A DNA stretch of 17,293 bases from Thiotrichaceae bacterium (GTDB lineage: Bacteria; Pseudomonadota; Gammaproteobacteria; Thiotrichales; Thiotrichaceae): assembly GCA_015494435.1 (NCBI GenBank), contig WGBH01000216.1:1-17293 (forward strand), read 5' to 3'. The stretch's first letter is position 1. Every line of letters starts with the position of its first letter. Made by a program: the position numbers and the translations under genes. Below the pieces are notes generated by a model, which ran no database searches, was not told where the DNA came from, and saw only the letters and a program-made list of their open reading frames with translations. Shown here piece after piece: positions 5,876-14,222 of this stretch.

Positions 5876-7255
5876 TTATTTTTGTTTAATTGGTCGTTTC
5901 CAACCTGTTATAGTCATTTGCTTAGCACGGCTAAGGGTTAATTGCTCGGCAGGAGTATCTTTGGTAATAGTTGAACCTGCCCCAATCGTTGCGCCTTCTG
6001 CAACGGTTACAGGAGCTATCAATTGAGAATCAGAACCAATAAAAGCATCATTACCGATAATGGTTTGAAATTTATTTGCACCATCATAATTACAGGTGAT
6101 TGTTCCTGCACCAATATTAACATTTGATCCCATTTGCGTGTCACCGATATAGGATAGATGACTGACTTTACTGCCTTGTCCAATGGTTGATTTCTTTATT
6201 TCAACAAAATTACCAACTTTTGCATTCTCTTTAAGTACCGCATCAGGACGTAAACGCGCAAAAGGCCCTGCCTCACAATTTTTACCCACATGCGCATTTT
6301 CAAGCACTGAGTTTGCCTTAATACGGGCGTTATCTTCGATATGAGAATCTGTAATAACACAGCCTGACTCAATAATAACGTGATTACCCAATGTAGTATT
6401 CCCAATAAAGACGTTATTGACATCAATAAAAACGTCTTTACCCACCTGTAATTCACCTCTGACATCAATTCGTGCAGGATCAGCAAGCGAAACACCCGCT
6501 AACATCAATTTTTCGGCTTGTCTTTTTTGATATTCCCGCTCTAGTTGTGCTTGTTGAAGGCGGTCATTGACTCCTTGTACCTCCATTGCATCCTCACAGA
6601 GAACTGCGGCAACCTTTTTTCCTTCTGCCACTGCTAAACCAATACAATCTGTCAAATAATATTCACCTTGTGCATTATCAGGACTTAATTGTGATAACCA
6701 AGACTTTAAATTTTTACCATCAGCGGCAATCACCCCTGTATTCACTTCAGTAATTTTCTTTATTTTTGCATTAGCATCTTTCTCTTCGGTAATATTTTCA
6801 ATAGAGCCTTGGCTATTTCTTACAATCCGCCCATAACCTGTTGGATTATCTAATACAGTGGTCAAAACGGTTAAATCAGCATCAGCTAAACCATCAACAA
6901 GGGATTGCAGTGTTTTTGTTTTAATTAGTGGAGCATCACCATAGGCAATAAGTACTAAATCATCATCTGCAATCAATTCTCGCGCTTGATCAACAGCATG
7001 ACCTGTGCCTTTTTGCTCTGCTTGTAAGACCCAATCAATCGCTTCATTATCAATAACTGCTCTAACTTGCTCCCCACCATGACCATAGACCACAATGAGA
7101 TTGCTTGAACTTTTATCTCCATTCAATAATTCACTACAACGATTAATCACATGTTGCAACATGCTTTGCCCACCAATGGCATGTAAAACTTTAGGGCGCT
7201 CGGAAACCATGCGGGTACCTTTACCCGCCGCTAATATAATAGGTAGTAATTTCAT
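5876..7255 (-). CDS. glmU: Bifunctional N-acetylglucosamine-1-phosphate uridyltransferase / glucosamine-1-phosphate acetyltransferase GlmU
   Basis: Acetylates glucosamine-1-phosphate and then couples it to UTP, giving UDP-GlcNAc for cell-wall and LPS synthesis. The 459 residues compare with 456 in E. coli. The N-terminal nucleotidyltransferase has LAAGKGTRM at 8-16, Lys22, QKGTGHA at 81-87, GD at 106-107 and Asn230; the last Asp and Asn match the Mg ligands Asp105 and Asn227 of E. coli. From about residue 255 the hexapeptide repeats of a left-handed beta helix follow, with RLRPDAVL at 334-341, catalytic-type His366 in SHLSYIGD, and NYDG at 389-392. The C-terminal tail ends GWKRPIKQK. The start ATG lacks a strong Shine-Dalgarno site. 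It lies 16 bases after the exported 429-residue gene and 16 before glmS, so all three are likely co-transcribed. Confidence 0.98.
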   Translation of the reverse strand: MKLLPIILAAGKGTRMVSERPKVLHAIGGQSMLQHVINRCSELLNGDKSSSNLIVVYGHGGEQVRAVIDNEAIDWVLQAEQKGTGHAVDQARELIADDDLVLIAYGDAPLIKTKTLQSLVDGLADADLTVLTTVLDNPTGYGRIVRNSQGSIENITEEKDANAKIKKITEVNTGVIAADGKNLKSWLSQLSPDNAQGEYYLTDCIGLAVAEGKKVAAVLCEDAMEVQGVNDRLQQAQLEREYQKRQAEKLMLAGVSLADPARIDVRGELQVGKDVFIDVNNVFIGNTTLGNHVIIESGCVITDSHIEDNARIKANSVLENAHVGKNCEAGPFARLRPDAVLKENAKVGNFVEIKKSTIGQGSKVSHLSYIGDTQMGSNVNIGAGTITCNYDGANKFQTIIGNDAFIGSDSQLIAPVTVAEGATIGAGSTITKDTPAEQLTLSRAKQMTITGWKRPIKQK

Positions 7256-7271
7256 ATTTTTATGTTAATGA

Positions 7272-8561
7272 TTAATAACTTTTACAAGAGGTTTGATAAG
7301 GATTTTTATGTAGATCATAAACACCCCATCGATACTCTAAAGGAGCATTAGGGTTAGAAACCAATTTACCCGCCATTAAATTATGGTATAACTCTCGTAA
7401 AGGCATAAAATACTTCTCACCTAAACTCATTTGTACCATACAAAAATCATTAAGTTCTTTTGTTTCTTTAGGGCTAGGTCGTGTTTTGGAAAACAATATT
7501 CTTGCCCAACGTTGAGGTTGGGTATTGGGTGCATAATTTGAGACTTTTTTAAAATGGGCATTGACAGCATTAAAGAAAGCCTTTAAACGCCGATCCCTTG
7601 AAGGTGTTGAATAACTGTCATATTCAAGCCGATTCATACACTTTCGACCTTTCTTTTTCATTTTTTGCAAATACCATAAGGCATCATAGACATAAACAGC
7701 ACGATCATTCGCATACATACACAGGGCGATGAGTAAACGTAATGTCTTTTCATCAGGCTTCTCGGCACGCTTACCCAAAGCACTGGCAATAATATCCGTA
7801 AAACGCACATAATTAAGCTCTACGTCAGCAGCAATTTTATATTGCTCGGTACTAAAACCCGGTTGCTTATTAAGTGGTTTTTTTATATTTTGTGGCTGAA
7901 TAAAACGACGATAGCCGTCTCTAAAATTCTTTGTATCCTCAGGGACATAAAAAGGAAAAGATTCTATTCTATCTAAAAAACGAGGGGCTTTAGGCGTTGT
8001 TGATGACATCACCTCTGCAACACCTGCTTCGGTTACATTCACAATTTGATAAGAATGGACACCAGGGGCGGCATAAATGTCACCTGGTTTAATTTGATTT
8101 AATGCAATGGGGTAAGTATCAATCCCCAAAGTCTTTGTGCTGGTCATATCTGCTACATAGTCTAGAAATCGGCGGACACGTTTTGCTTCAGGTAATTTAT
8201 CCCAACGTTTCATGTTATTACTAATATAACGAGTGCGTTTTTTATTGCGCTTACCGTGTTTTTTCTTAGGACGTATGGTGTTGTGAATAACAAACGGCAA
8301 TTTGTGTTCGTAAGAAAAGATCAGTCGCATCGCGTAAACAGCATCGGCACAGTCATGAGAATATTTGTAATAAATAGGTCGCTTCTCATCCATAAAGAAG
8401 TCTTCAGTCCAGTTCTTTTTTACCCATGCTCGATAAGTATTTTCCCATTGTTCATTCCATTTATTTTCTGACTTCCAGATAGCGGCATTAGCCGGAGTTA
8501 AAAAACTTAGTAACATCAAAATAATACAACTAACGGTATAGTGCAAAAAATATTTTTTCAT
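7272..8561 (-). CDS. Exported protein, possible papain/NlpC-P60-like envelope hydrolase
   Basis: A 429-residue protein with a signal peptide (MKKYFLHYTVSCIILMLLSF then LTPANA, cleavage near residue 26). After a Trp-rich start it has HDCADAVYAMRLIF with Cys71 at the start of a helix, then a Lys/Arg-rich insert at about 98-111. Next comes KPGDIYAAPGVHSYQIVNV with His169. A Cys leading a helix, followed by a 'PGD' strand and a His on the next strand, is the active-site order of NlpC/P60 and related papain-fold peptidoglycan or amide hydrolases. The match is remote and the third residue is not identified. The C-terminal 250 residues are basic and helical with four more Cys, and I cannot assign them. 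The ATG follows AGGGG. It is the first gene of an apparent operon with glmU and glmS, which fits a role in the envelope. Confidence 0.6.
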   Translation of the reverse strand: MKKYFLHYTVSCIILMLLSFLTPANAAIWKSENKWNEQWENTYRAWVKKNWTEDFFMDEKRPIYYKYSHDCADAVYAMRLIFSYEHKLPFVIHNTIRPKKKHGKRNKKRTRYISNNMKRWDKLPEAKRVRRFLDYVADMTSTKTLGIDTYPIALNQIKPGDIYAAPGVHSYQIVNVTEAGVAEVMSSTTPKAPRFLDRIESFPFYVPEDTKNFRDGYRRFIQPQNIKKPLNKQPGFSTEQYKIAADVELNYVRFTDIIASALGKRAEKPDEKTLRLLIALCMYANDRAVYVYDALWYLQKMKKKGRKCMNRLEYDSYSTPSRDRRLKAFFNAVNAHFKKVSNYAPNTQPQRWARILFSKTRPSPKETKELNDFCMVQMSLGEKYFMPLRELYHNLMAGKLVSNPNAPLEYRWGVYDLHKNPYQTSCKSY

Positions 8562-8635
8562 AAAAAACCCCTGTTAAGTAAATAACTCAGGAGGAAAAAT
8601 CTAAAAATACAATGGTTAACTTTTCTCCCCTGTTA

Positions 8636-8664
8636 TTTATAGCTTAATTTTAAGAAAATTGTAA
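8636..8664 (-). promoter_or_regulatory. Candidate promoter for the 429-aa gene-glmU-glmS operon
   Basis: On the - strand TATAAA (8641-8636) has TTACAA (8664-8659) upstream with a 17-base spacer. The -10 is close to consensus and the -35 is poor, in A/T-rich DNA. The position fits, about 75 bases before the gene start and after the terminator of the lipoprotein unit. Confidence 0.35.
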
Positions 8665-8712
8665 GTGTTAAGTAAGCGTTAAGGAACTGTCCCATAAATA
8701 ACTACACACAAA

Positions 8713-8749
8713 AAAAGGATTGGATGCTAATAAAGCACTCAATCCTTTT
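8713..8749 (-). terminator. Rho-independent terminator of the His/Cys lipoprotein gene
   Basis: The - strand RNA forms a 15-bp stem from 8749-8735 and 8727-8713 with two central mismatches and a 7-base loop. It is followed directly by a run of U from the A tract at 8710-8716. It lies 47 bases beyond the stop codon of the lipoprotein gene, so that gene is a separate unit from the glm operon. Confidence 0.8.
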
Positions 8750-8753
8750 CGAG

Positions 8754-8769
8754 CCTGAAAATTTTCAGG
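8754..8769. repeat. Perfect 16-base palindrome
   Basis: CCTGAAAATTTTCAGG reads the same on both strands. It lies between the lipoprotein stop codon and its terminator. Without a loop it is a poor RNA hairpin and looks more like a dimeric protein-binding site, but nothing else supports a function. Confidence 0.4.
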
Positions 8770-8795
8770 TAAGTTGCTAATTAAAAAATAATTTT

Positions 8796-9653
8796 TTAAC
8801 GGCGATTTTGCATGAAACGTTGTAAAGCACCACGGGTACCAGCACCAACGATTCCATCGATAGGACCTCTATAATAGCCTTTAGCTTTCAACTTACGCTG
8901 TAATGCATACACATCAACAGGGGCTTTAGGTGTCATCTTAGGAACATGTACTTGTGGTCTTACTGGTGGTCTTACTTGTGGTCTTACTTGTCCTTGACAA
9001 CTGTACTTATGAGTATGATTTCTGTTTTGGAACTTATGTGTGTGTCTGATAGATTTAGTACAACGATTGGCTGGATGTACATGCGTCCACTTATTATATT
9101 TTTTCAAAGGAGGTCTTGGTCTATAAGGAGCTCTTGGTATATAAGTTTTACGACAGCCATATTTATGAGAATGTCTAGGGTTGTTAAACTTATGGTTATG
9201 ACGGAAAGAATTTGTACAACCTGGAATAGCACGATGAGTATGACCAAACTGAGGTCTAGGTACAACACGAGGCTTCCCCTGACAACTATATCTATGAGTA
9301 TGGCGAGGATTATTAAACTTATGACTATGTCTAATAGACTTAGTACAACGATTGGCAGGATGAGTATGACTGTAATTGTTTCTTGGTTTTGGTGCCGGCT
9401 TACTACGACATTTCGTACGGCATACTTCCTTAACTACTGTTTTTGTTTTGTACTTAATAATAGTTTTTACTTCAGGTTCAGGTGCTTTTTGTACCTGGGA
9501 TCCACCTGCAACCTGCTGAGATCCGCCTGCAACTTGAGATCCACCTGCAACTTGTTGAGAACCACCACCAGCAATTTGCTGTTGGCTACAACCTGTAGCG
9601 ATGAAACCAGCCATCACTAATGTTGCAATCGATAATTGATGTGCACTTTTCAT
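8796..9653 (-). CDS. Lipoprotein with three His/Cys repeats and a peptidoglycan-binding domain
   Basis: A frame opens at 9719, but the ATG at 9653 follows AAAGGATGTAAAT and begins a typical lipoprotein signal (MKSAHQLSIATLVMAGFIAT-GC, lipid-modified Cys22), giving 285 residues. Ser after the Cys suggests outer-membrane sorting. Residues about 29-54 repeat GGSQQVA / GGSQVA, a flexible linker. After a basic stretch with CRTKC (78-82) come three modules at about 96-124, 138-167 and 191-219. Each has the pattern HxH-x4-5-C-x5-HxH-x6-HxH-x-Y-x-C, with Pro/Arg linkers between. The last 40 residues (VDVYALQRKLKAKGYYRGPI, then DGIVGAGTRGALQRFMQ) are a PG_binding_1 domain, which holds the protein on the cell wall. 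Eighteen conserved His and six Cys suggest metal binding; that is inference. I know no named family with this repeat. It has its own promoter and terminator between the atp and glm operons. Confidence 0.85.
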   Translation of the reverse strand: MKSAHQLSIATLVMAGFIATGCSQQQIAGGGSQQVAGGSQVAGGSQQVAGGSQVQKAPEPEVKTIIKYKTKTVVKEVCRTKCRSKPAPKPRNNYSHTHPANRCTKSIRHSHKFNNPRHTHRYSCQGKPRVVPRPQFGHTHRAIPGCTNSFRHNHKFNNPRHSHKYGCRKTYIPRAPYRPRPPLKKYNKWTHVHPANRCTKSIRHTHKFQNRNHTHKYSCQGQVRPQVRPPVRPQVHVPKMTPKAPVDVYALQRKLKAKGYYRGPIDGIVGAGTRGALQRFMQNRR

Positions 9654-9739
9654 ATTTACATCCTTTGACGTGTTAATATTTGCTTTAAGATTAGATTGAA
9701 CAAACGATCCGTAACTCATATATGTTTATCCGCTCTTGG

Positions 9740-9768
9740 AGTATAGTATTATTTGTGCCGACATTCAA
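9740..9768 (-). promoter_or_regulatory. Sigma70-type promoter of the His/Cys lipoprotein gene
   Basis: On the - strand TTGAAT (9768-9763) and TATACT (9745-9740) are separated by exactly 17 bases, both near consensus. Transcription would start near 9733, giving a leader of about 80 bases before the ATG at 9653. This also argues that the apparent start at 9719 is only untranslated leader. Confidence 0.65.
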
Positions 9769-9844
9769 AAAAAAGGTGTCTTTTTTACCATAAAGTTGTC
9801 CCTTTCCCTACTTTTAAGTGTTTTTTTACAACAAAAACAAAAAA

Positions 9845-9865
9845 GGTGATCAATTAATGATCACC
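9845..9865 (-). terminator. Rho-independent terminator of the atp operon
   Basis: GGTGATCA (9845-9852) pairs perfectly with TGATCACC (9858-9865) around a 5-base loop. On the - strand the stem is followed by TTTTTTGTTTTTGTTG. It is 47 bases beyond the atpC stop and precedes the lipoprotein promoter. Confidence 0.88.
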
Positions 9866-9912
9866 CTTCTAATATTTAGCAATAAACAGACACCTTGTCG
9901 AAAAAATATTGC

Positions 9913-10338
9913 TTACCTAAGCGTTTTTCCAATACGGTGAATCATTTCTATCTGTGCTTTTGCCGCATCTAGCTCCGCCTGAATTGCTTCATAGTCAAGA
10001 TCTTCAGGATCTTTCCCTTTCAAAGCATCTTCAGCACGCTGCTTTGCCTCTTCGGCTGCTTGTTCATCTAAGTCTTTAGCGCGTATCGCCGTATCGGCTA
10101 AAACAGTCACAACAGAAGGCTGAACTTCCATCACACCACCTGCAACAAATAAAGATGCTTCATCTTCTTCTTTTGTCACATAGCGCAACTCGCCCGCTTT
10201 TAATGTCGTAATAAGTTGTGAGTGACGCGGCATAATACCGAGATCACCCATTTCTCCTGGCGCGAATACTTCAAGCACTTCTCCAGAAAAAAGCGAGCTT
10301 TCAGCACTTACTACATCTAATTGTATTGTCGTCGCCAT
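9913..10338 (-). CDS. atpC: ATP synthase F1 subunit epsilon
   Basis: Central-stalk subunit that couples gamma to the c ring and can brake ATP hydrolysis. The 141 residues compare with 139 in E. coli. The N-terminal beta sandwich is typical (IQLDVVSAESSLFSGEVLEV, GEMGDLGIMPRHSQLITTLK, FVAGGVMEVQPSVVTVLADT). The C-terminal helical hairpin follows from about residue 88 (EQAAEEAKQRAEDAL onwards), so the regulatory domain is present. The ATG follows GAGGTAAACAGTT and lies 17 bases after the atpD stop. It is the last gene of the operon, with the terminator close behind. Confidence 0.97.
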   Translation of the reverse strand: MATTIQLDVVSAESSLFSGEVLEVFAPGEMGDLGIMPRHSQLITTLKAGELRYVTKEEDEASLFVAGGVMEVQPSVVTVLADTAIRAKDLDEQAAEEAKQRAEDALKGKDPEDLDYEAIQAELDAAKAQIEMIHRIGKTLR

Positions 10339-10355
10339 AACTGTTTACCTCGTTA

Positions 10356-11735
10356 TTAAGATTTAGCTGCTTTTTCAATTGCTTCCTCAATACCACCAAC
10401 CATATAGAAGGCTTGTTCAGGCATATGATCATATTCACCTGCAAGAATACCTTTAAAGCTGCTTAATGTTTCAGAAAGTGAGACATATTTTCCAGGTGCT
10501 CCGGTAAAGACTTCAGCCACATGGAATGGTTGAGAGAGGAAACGTTGAATACGACGGGCGCGAGCAACGGTTTGTTTATCTTCTTCTGATAATTCATCCA
10601 TACCCAAAATAGCAATAATATCTTGCAATTCTTTATAACGTTGCAATACCCCTTGCACGCCACGGGCAATGGTATAATGCTCCTCACCAATCACTAAAGG
10701 ATCAAGCTGACGTGATGTAGAATCTAACGGATCAACCGCAGGATAAATACCTAGTTCAGCAATATTACGTGACAAAACTAAAGTTGCATCTAAGTGAGCA
10801 AAAGTTGTAGCAGGTGATGGGTCGGTCAAATCATCTGCTGGTACATAGACCGCTTGGAATGAAGTGATAGAACCTGTTTTAGTCGATGTAATACGCTCCT
10901 GAAGTGCGCCCATTTCTTCTGCTAAGGTTGGTTGATATCCAACCGCAGATGGCATACGACCAAGGAGGGCTGAAACTTCTGTTCCTGCTAGGGTATAACG
11001 ATAAATGTTGTCAATAAACATCAAAACGTCACGCCCTTCGTCACGGAAATTTTCTGCGATAGTTAAACCTGTTAGCGCAACACGCAATCTATTTCCTGGA
11101 GGCTCGTTCATCTGACCGTAGACGAGAGCAACTTTATCTAGTACCCCTCCCTCTTCCATTTCATAGTAGAAATCGTTTCCTTCACGAGTACGTTCACCGA
11201 CACCTGCAAATACCGAAAGACCACTATGTTCTTTGGCGATATTATTGATAAGCTCCATCAGTGTTACGGTTTTACCTACACCCGCACCACCGAATAAACC
11301 AATCTTACCACCTTTTGCAATCGGCATAACTAAGTCGATCACTTTGATACCTGTTTCCAGAATATCAAGTGAAGCGGCTAATTCTTCATAAGTTGGTGGA
11401 GCACGATGAATGGGTAAATAGCTATCTGTTTTTACTTCACCTGCCATATCAATGGGTTCGCCTAATACATTCATTACGCGACCTAGCGTTCCTTCACCAA
11501 CAGGCACTTGAATAGGAGCACCACTATTGATGACCTCCATGCCACGTTTTAATCCTTCTGCTTCACCCATTGCAATGGTACGTACTACCCCATCACCCAT
11601 TTGAGCTTGCACCTCTAAGGTCAGACCGTTTTGATCTGTAACCGTTAAAGCATCATATACTGCTGGCACGGCATCACGCTGAAATTCCACATCAACCACC
11701 GGCCCGATAACTTGTACAACATTTCCAGTACTCAT
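10356..11735 (-). CDS. atpD: ATP synthase F1 subunit beta
   Basis: Catalytic subunit of F1. The 459 residues align almost position for position with E. coli (460). The P-loop GGAGVGKT is at 149-156 with Lys155, the catalytic Glu181 is in GERTREGND, the Walker B strand is DVLMFIDNIYR around 236-246, and the DELSEED lever is at 380-386. No key residue is missing. In the Walker B region the sequence reads DNIYRYT, where many homologues have DNIYRFT, a mild change. The start ATG follows AGGGGTACTAAAAAA, and atpG ends 24 bases upstream. Confidence 0.99.
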   Translation of the reverse strand: MSTGNVVQVIGPVVDVEFQRDAVPAVYDALTVTDQNGLTLEVQAQMGDGVVRTIAMGEAEGLKRGMEVINSGAPIQVPVGEGTLGRVMNVLGEPIDMAGEVKTDSYLPIHRAPPTYEELAASLDILETGIKVIDLVMPIAKGGKIGLFGGAGVGKTVTLMELINNIAKEHSGLSVFAGVGERTREGNDFYYEMEEGGVLDKVALVYGQMNEPPGNRLRVALTGLTIAENFRDEGRDVLMFIDNIYRYTLAGTEVSALLGRMPSAVGYQPTLAEEMGALQERITSTKTGSITSFQAVYVPADDLTDPSPATTFAHLDATLVLSRNIAELGIYPAVDPLDSTSRQLDPLVIGEEHYTIARGVQGVLQRYKELQDIIAILGMDELSEEDKQTVARARRIQRFLSQPFHVAEVFTGAPGKYVSLSETLSSFKGILAGEYDHMPEQAFYMVGGIEEAIEKAAKS

Positions 11736-11759
11736 TTTTTTAGTACCCCTTTAAATAAT

Positions 11760-12620
11760 TTACTCAACTGCAGCAGCACCTGAAACAATCTCAGATATTT
11801 CCTGCGTAATAGCAGCTTGACGCGCCTTGTTATATTTAAGTTTCAACTTATCAATCATATCACCTGCATTATCAGTTGCATTTTTCATTGCAACCATTCT
11901 TGCGGACATTTCACAGGCTAAATTTTCAACAACAGCTTGATAAATAAGTGATTCAATATAACGCTTCATCAAAGCATCAATAACGATTTTAGACTCTGGC
12001 TCGTAAAGGTAATCCCACTGATACTTTAACTCTTCACGTTCTGCAGGAACGATAGGAATTAACTGTGTTACCCGAGGGCGTTGCGTCATGCTATTAACAA
12101 ACTCATTCTCAACTAGGAATAAGCGATCAATTTCACCTTTCGTATAAGCCTCTAGCATAACGCTAATTGTACCGATCATATCAGTAAGACTTGGTTGATC
12201 ACCTAGATGTGTCGCCTCAGCTAACACTCCATAACGCCTAAAAGCATTTGATGCTTTAGAACCAAAGACAGCAATATCAACATCAACGTTTTCTTTTTTC
12301 CAGTTTGCAATATCTTGTAATGCAATTTTAAAAAGATTGCTATTGAGACCACCGCATAAACCACGATCCGTTGAAACAATAATATAACCAACCCGTTTAA
12401 TCACCGCGCGCTTTTGCGTATAAGGGTGTTTGTATTCGAGTTGACCATTAGCCATATGACTAACGACTTGACGCATTTTATCGGCATAAGGGCGGGAGGC
12501 ATCCATCCTTTCCTGAGCGCGACGCATTTTTGATCCAGCAACCATTTCCATTGCTTTGGTAATCTTTCTAGTATTTTGAATACTACCAATTTGTGAGCGT
12601 ATTTCTTTAAGACCTGCCAT
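11760..12620 (-). CDS. atpG: ATP synthase F1 subunit gamma
   Basis: Rotor shaft of F1. The 286 residues compare with 287 in E. coli. The N-terminal coiled-coil helix carries the family signature (LKEIRSQIGSIQNTRKITKA, then MEMVAGSKMRRAQ). The middle domain has STDRGLCGGLN at about 78-88, and the C-terminal helix ends with YNKARQAAITQEISEIVSGA. Both terminal helices that form the shaft are intact. The ATG follows GAGGACGGTCCC, and it lies 15 bases after atpA. Confidence 0.98.
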   Translation of the reverse strand: MAGLKEIRSQIGSIQNTRKITKAMEMVAGSKMRRAQERMDASRPYADKMRQVVSHMANGQLEYKHPYTQKRAVIKRVGYIIVSTDRGLCGGLNSNLFKIALQDIANWKKENVDVDIAVFGSKASNAFRRYGVLAEATHLGDQPSLTDMIGTISVMLEAYTKGEIDRLFLVENEFVNSMTQRPRVTQLIPIVPAEREELKYQWDYLYEPESKIVIDALMKRYIESLIYQAVVENLACEMSARMVAMKNATDNAGDMIDKLKLKYNKARQAAITQEISEIVSGAAAVE

Positions 12621-12635
12621 GGGACCGTCCTCCCG

Positions 12636-14177
12636 CTACCAAGTACTAGATGATTTAAATTGCTCAAGAATGCCGCGCATTTCATTCGCAATATCATCAT
12701 TATAATCACCTGAAGCATTGATCTTATCCAAATATTCGGTCTGATCAGAACGAAGGTGCGCTAGTAAAGCCATTTCAAAGTCATTAATTTTGTCAATCGC
12801 AATATCATCCAAAAAGCCTTCATTAGCCGCAAATAAAGTCATTCCTAATTCAGCGGTTGAAAGAGGGGAATATTGGGGCTGATTCATCAATGCTGTGACA
12901 CGCTCACCACGTTCTAACTGCTTACGTGTGCCTTCATCCAAGTCGGATGCAAATTGAGAGAATGCCGCTAATTCACGATATTGCGCCAAATCCAAACGAA
13001 TACCACCACCAAGCTTCTTGATTATGGTTGTTTGTGCTGAACCACCGACTCGTGATACGGATAGACCTGCATCAATCGCAGGACGATTGCCTGAGTTGAA
13101 TAAATCAGTATCCAAGAAAATCTGACCATCTGTAATTGAGATCACGTTAGTGGCAACGAATGCCGACACATCTCCTTCTTGTGTTTCAATAATAGGATAA
13201 GCGGTTAAAGAACCCGTTTTTCCTTTTACTTCGCCATTAGTCATTCGCTCAACATAATCGGCATTAACACGAGAAGCGCGCTCTAATAGGCGAGAATGCA
13301 AGAAGAAAACATCACCTGGATACGCTTCACGTCCTGGTGGACGACGCAACAACAAAGAGACTTGACGATAAGCCCAAGCTTGCTTGGTTAAATCATCATA
13401 TATAATCAGTGCATCCTCTCCACGGTCACGGAAGTATTCACCCATTGCACAACCTGCATAAGGAGCAAGGTATTGCATTGAAGCAGGATCAGACGCATTC
13501 GCAGCCACTACAATGGTATATTCCATTGCGCCATGCTCTTCCAATTTACGTACCACTGCCGCCACAGAAGAAGCTTTTTGTCCCACTGCAACATAAATAC
13601 ATTTTACGTCTTTGCCTTTTTGGTTAATGATCGCATCAACTGCTACCGCTGTCTTACCTGTCTGGCGGTCACCGATAATCAATTCACGTTGACCTCGTCC
13701 AACAGGAACCATCGAGTCAAGTGCTTTGATACCTGTTTCCATTGGCTCATCAACCGATTGACGGTCAATGACACCTGGCGCTTGGCGTTCAATAGGTCCC
13801 ATTTGTGACGTTTCAACAGGGCCTTTACCATCAATGGGAGCGCCAAGTGAATCAACCACTCGACCCAATAATTCAGGTCCTACTGGTACGTCTAAAATAC
13901 GACCAGTACATTTTGCTATATCGCCTTCCGTGATGCCTTTGTAGTCACCTAAGACTACTGCGCCAACAGAATCGCGTTCTAAGTTCAAGGCCAACCCATA
14001 CACACCATTAGCGAATTCAATCATTTCGCCTGACATGACATCGGATAAACCATGAATACGCACAATACCGTCCATTATCGAAACAATGGAACCCTCTGTG
14101 CGTGCCTCAGCGTCAATCTCAAAGCTATTAATACGCTTTTTGATCAGATCACTGATTTCAGTCGGGTTAAGTTGCAT
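12636..14177 (-). CDS. atpA: ATP synthase F1 subunit alpha
   Basis: Non-catalytic nucleotide-binding subunit of F1. Its 513 residues equal the E. coli length exactly. The P-loop GDRQTGKT is at 169-176 with Lys175. The arginine finger that reaches the catalytic site is Arg376 in SVSRVGG. PGREAYPGD at 281-289 faces the gamma shaft. The N-terminal MQLNPTEISDLIKKRI is the helix bound by delta. The ATG follows AGGATAGGTAA. The 45-base gap to atpH is longer than those further down the operon but contains no obvious terminator. Confidence 0.99.
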   Translation of the reverse strand: MQLNPTEISDLIKKRINSFEIDAEARTEGSIVSIMDGIVRIHGLSDVMSGEMIEFANGVYGLALNLERDSVGAVVLGDYKGITEGDIAKCTGRILDVPVGPELLGRVVDSLGAPIDGKGPVETSQMGPIERQAPGVIDRQSVDEPMETGIKALDSMVPVGRGQRELIIGDRQTGKTAVAVDAIINQKGKDVKCIYVAVGQKASSVAAVVRKLEEHGAMEYTIVVAANASDPASMQYLAPYAGCAMGEYFRDRGEDALIIYDDLTKQAWAYRQVSLLLRRPPGREAYPGDVFFLHSRLLERASRVNADYVERMTNGEVKGKTGSLTAYPIIETQEGDVSAFVATNVISITDGQIFLDTDLFNSGNRPAIDAGLSVSRVGGSAQTTIIKKLGGGIRLDLAQYRELAAFSQFASDLDEGTRKQLERGERVTALMNQPQYSPLSTAELGMTLFAANEGFLDDIAIDKINDFEMALLAHLRSDQTEYLDKINASGDYNDDIANEMRGILEQFKSSSTW

Positions 14178-14222
14178 TTACCTATCCTCTTATCTTAATC
14201 CAAGGTTAAAAGCACAATATGG

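Noticed and set aside
8683..8699. GGAACTGTCCCATAAAT as an insertion-sequence end
   Set aside because: It resembles some IS ends, but no inverted copy or transposase sequence occurs nearby.
9000..9400. CRISPR-like array from regularly repeated bases
   Set aside because: The repeats are in frame, diverged at synonymous positions and encode the His/Cys modules; there are no uniform spacers.
8946..9620. Long open frame on the + strand opposite the His/Cys lipoprotein
   Set aside because: It is the mirror of the repetitive coding sequence; it is rich in Met, Ser, Thr and Trp with no domain, and the - strand frame has a lipobox, ribosome site and known C-terminal domain.
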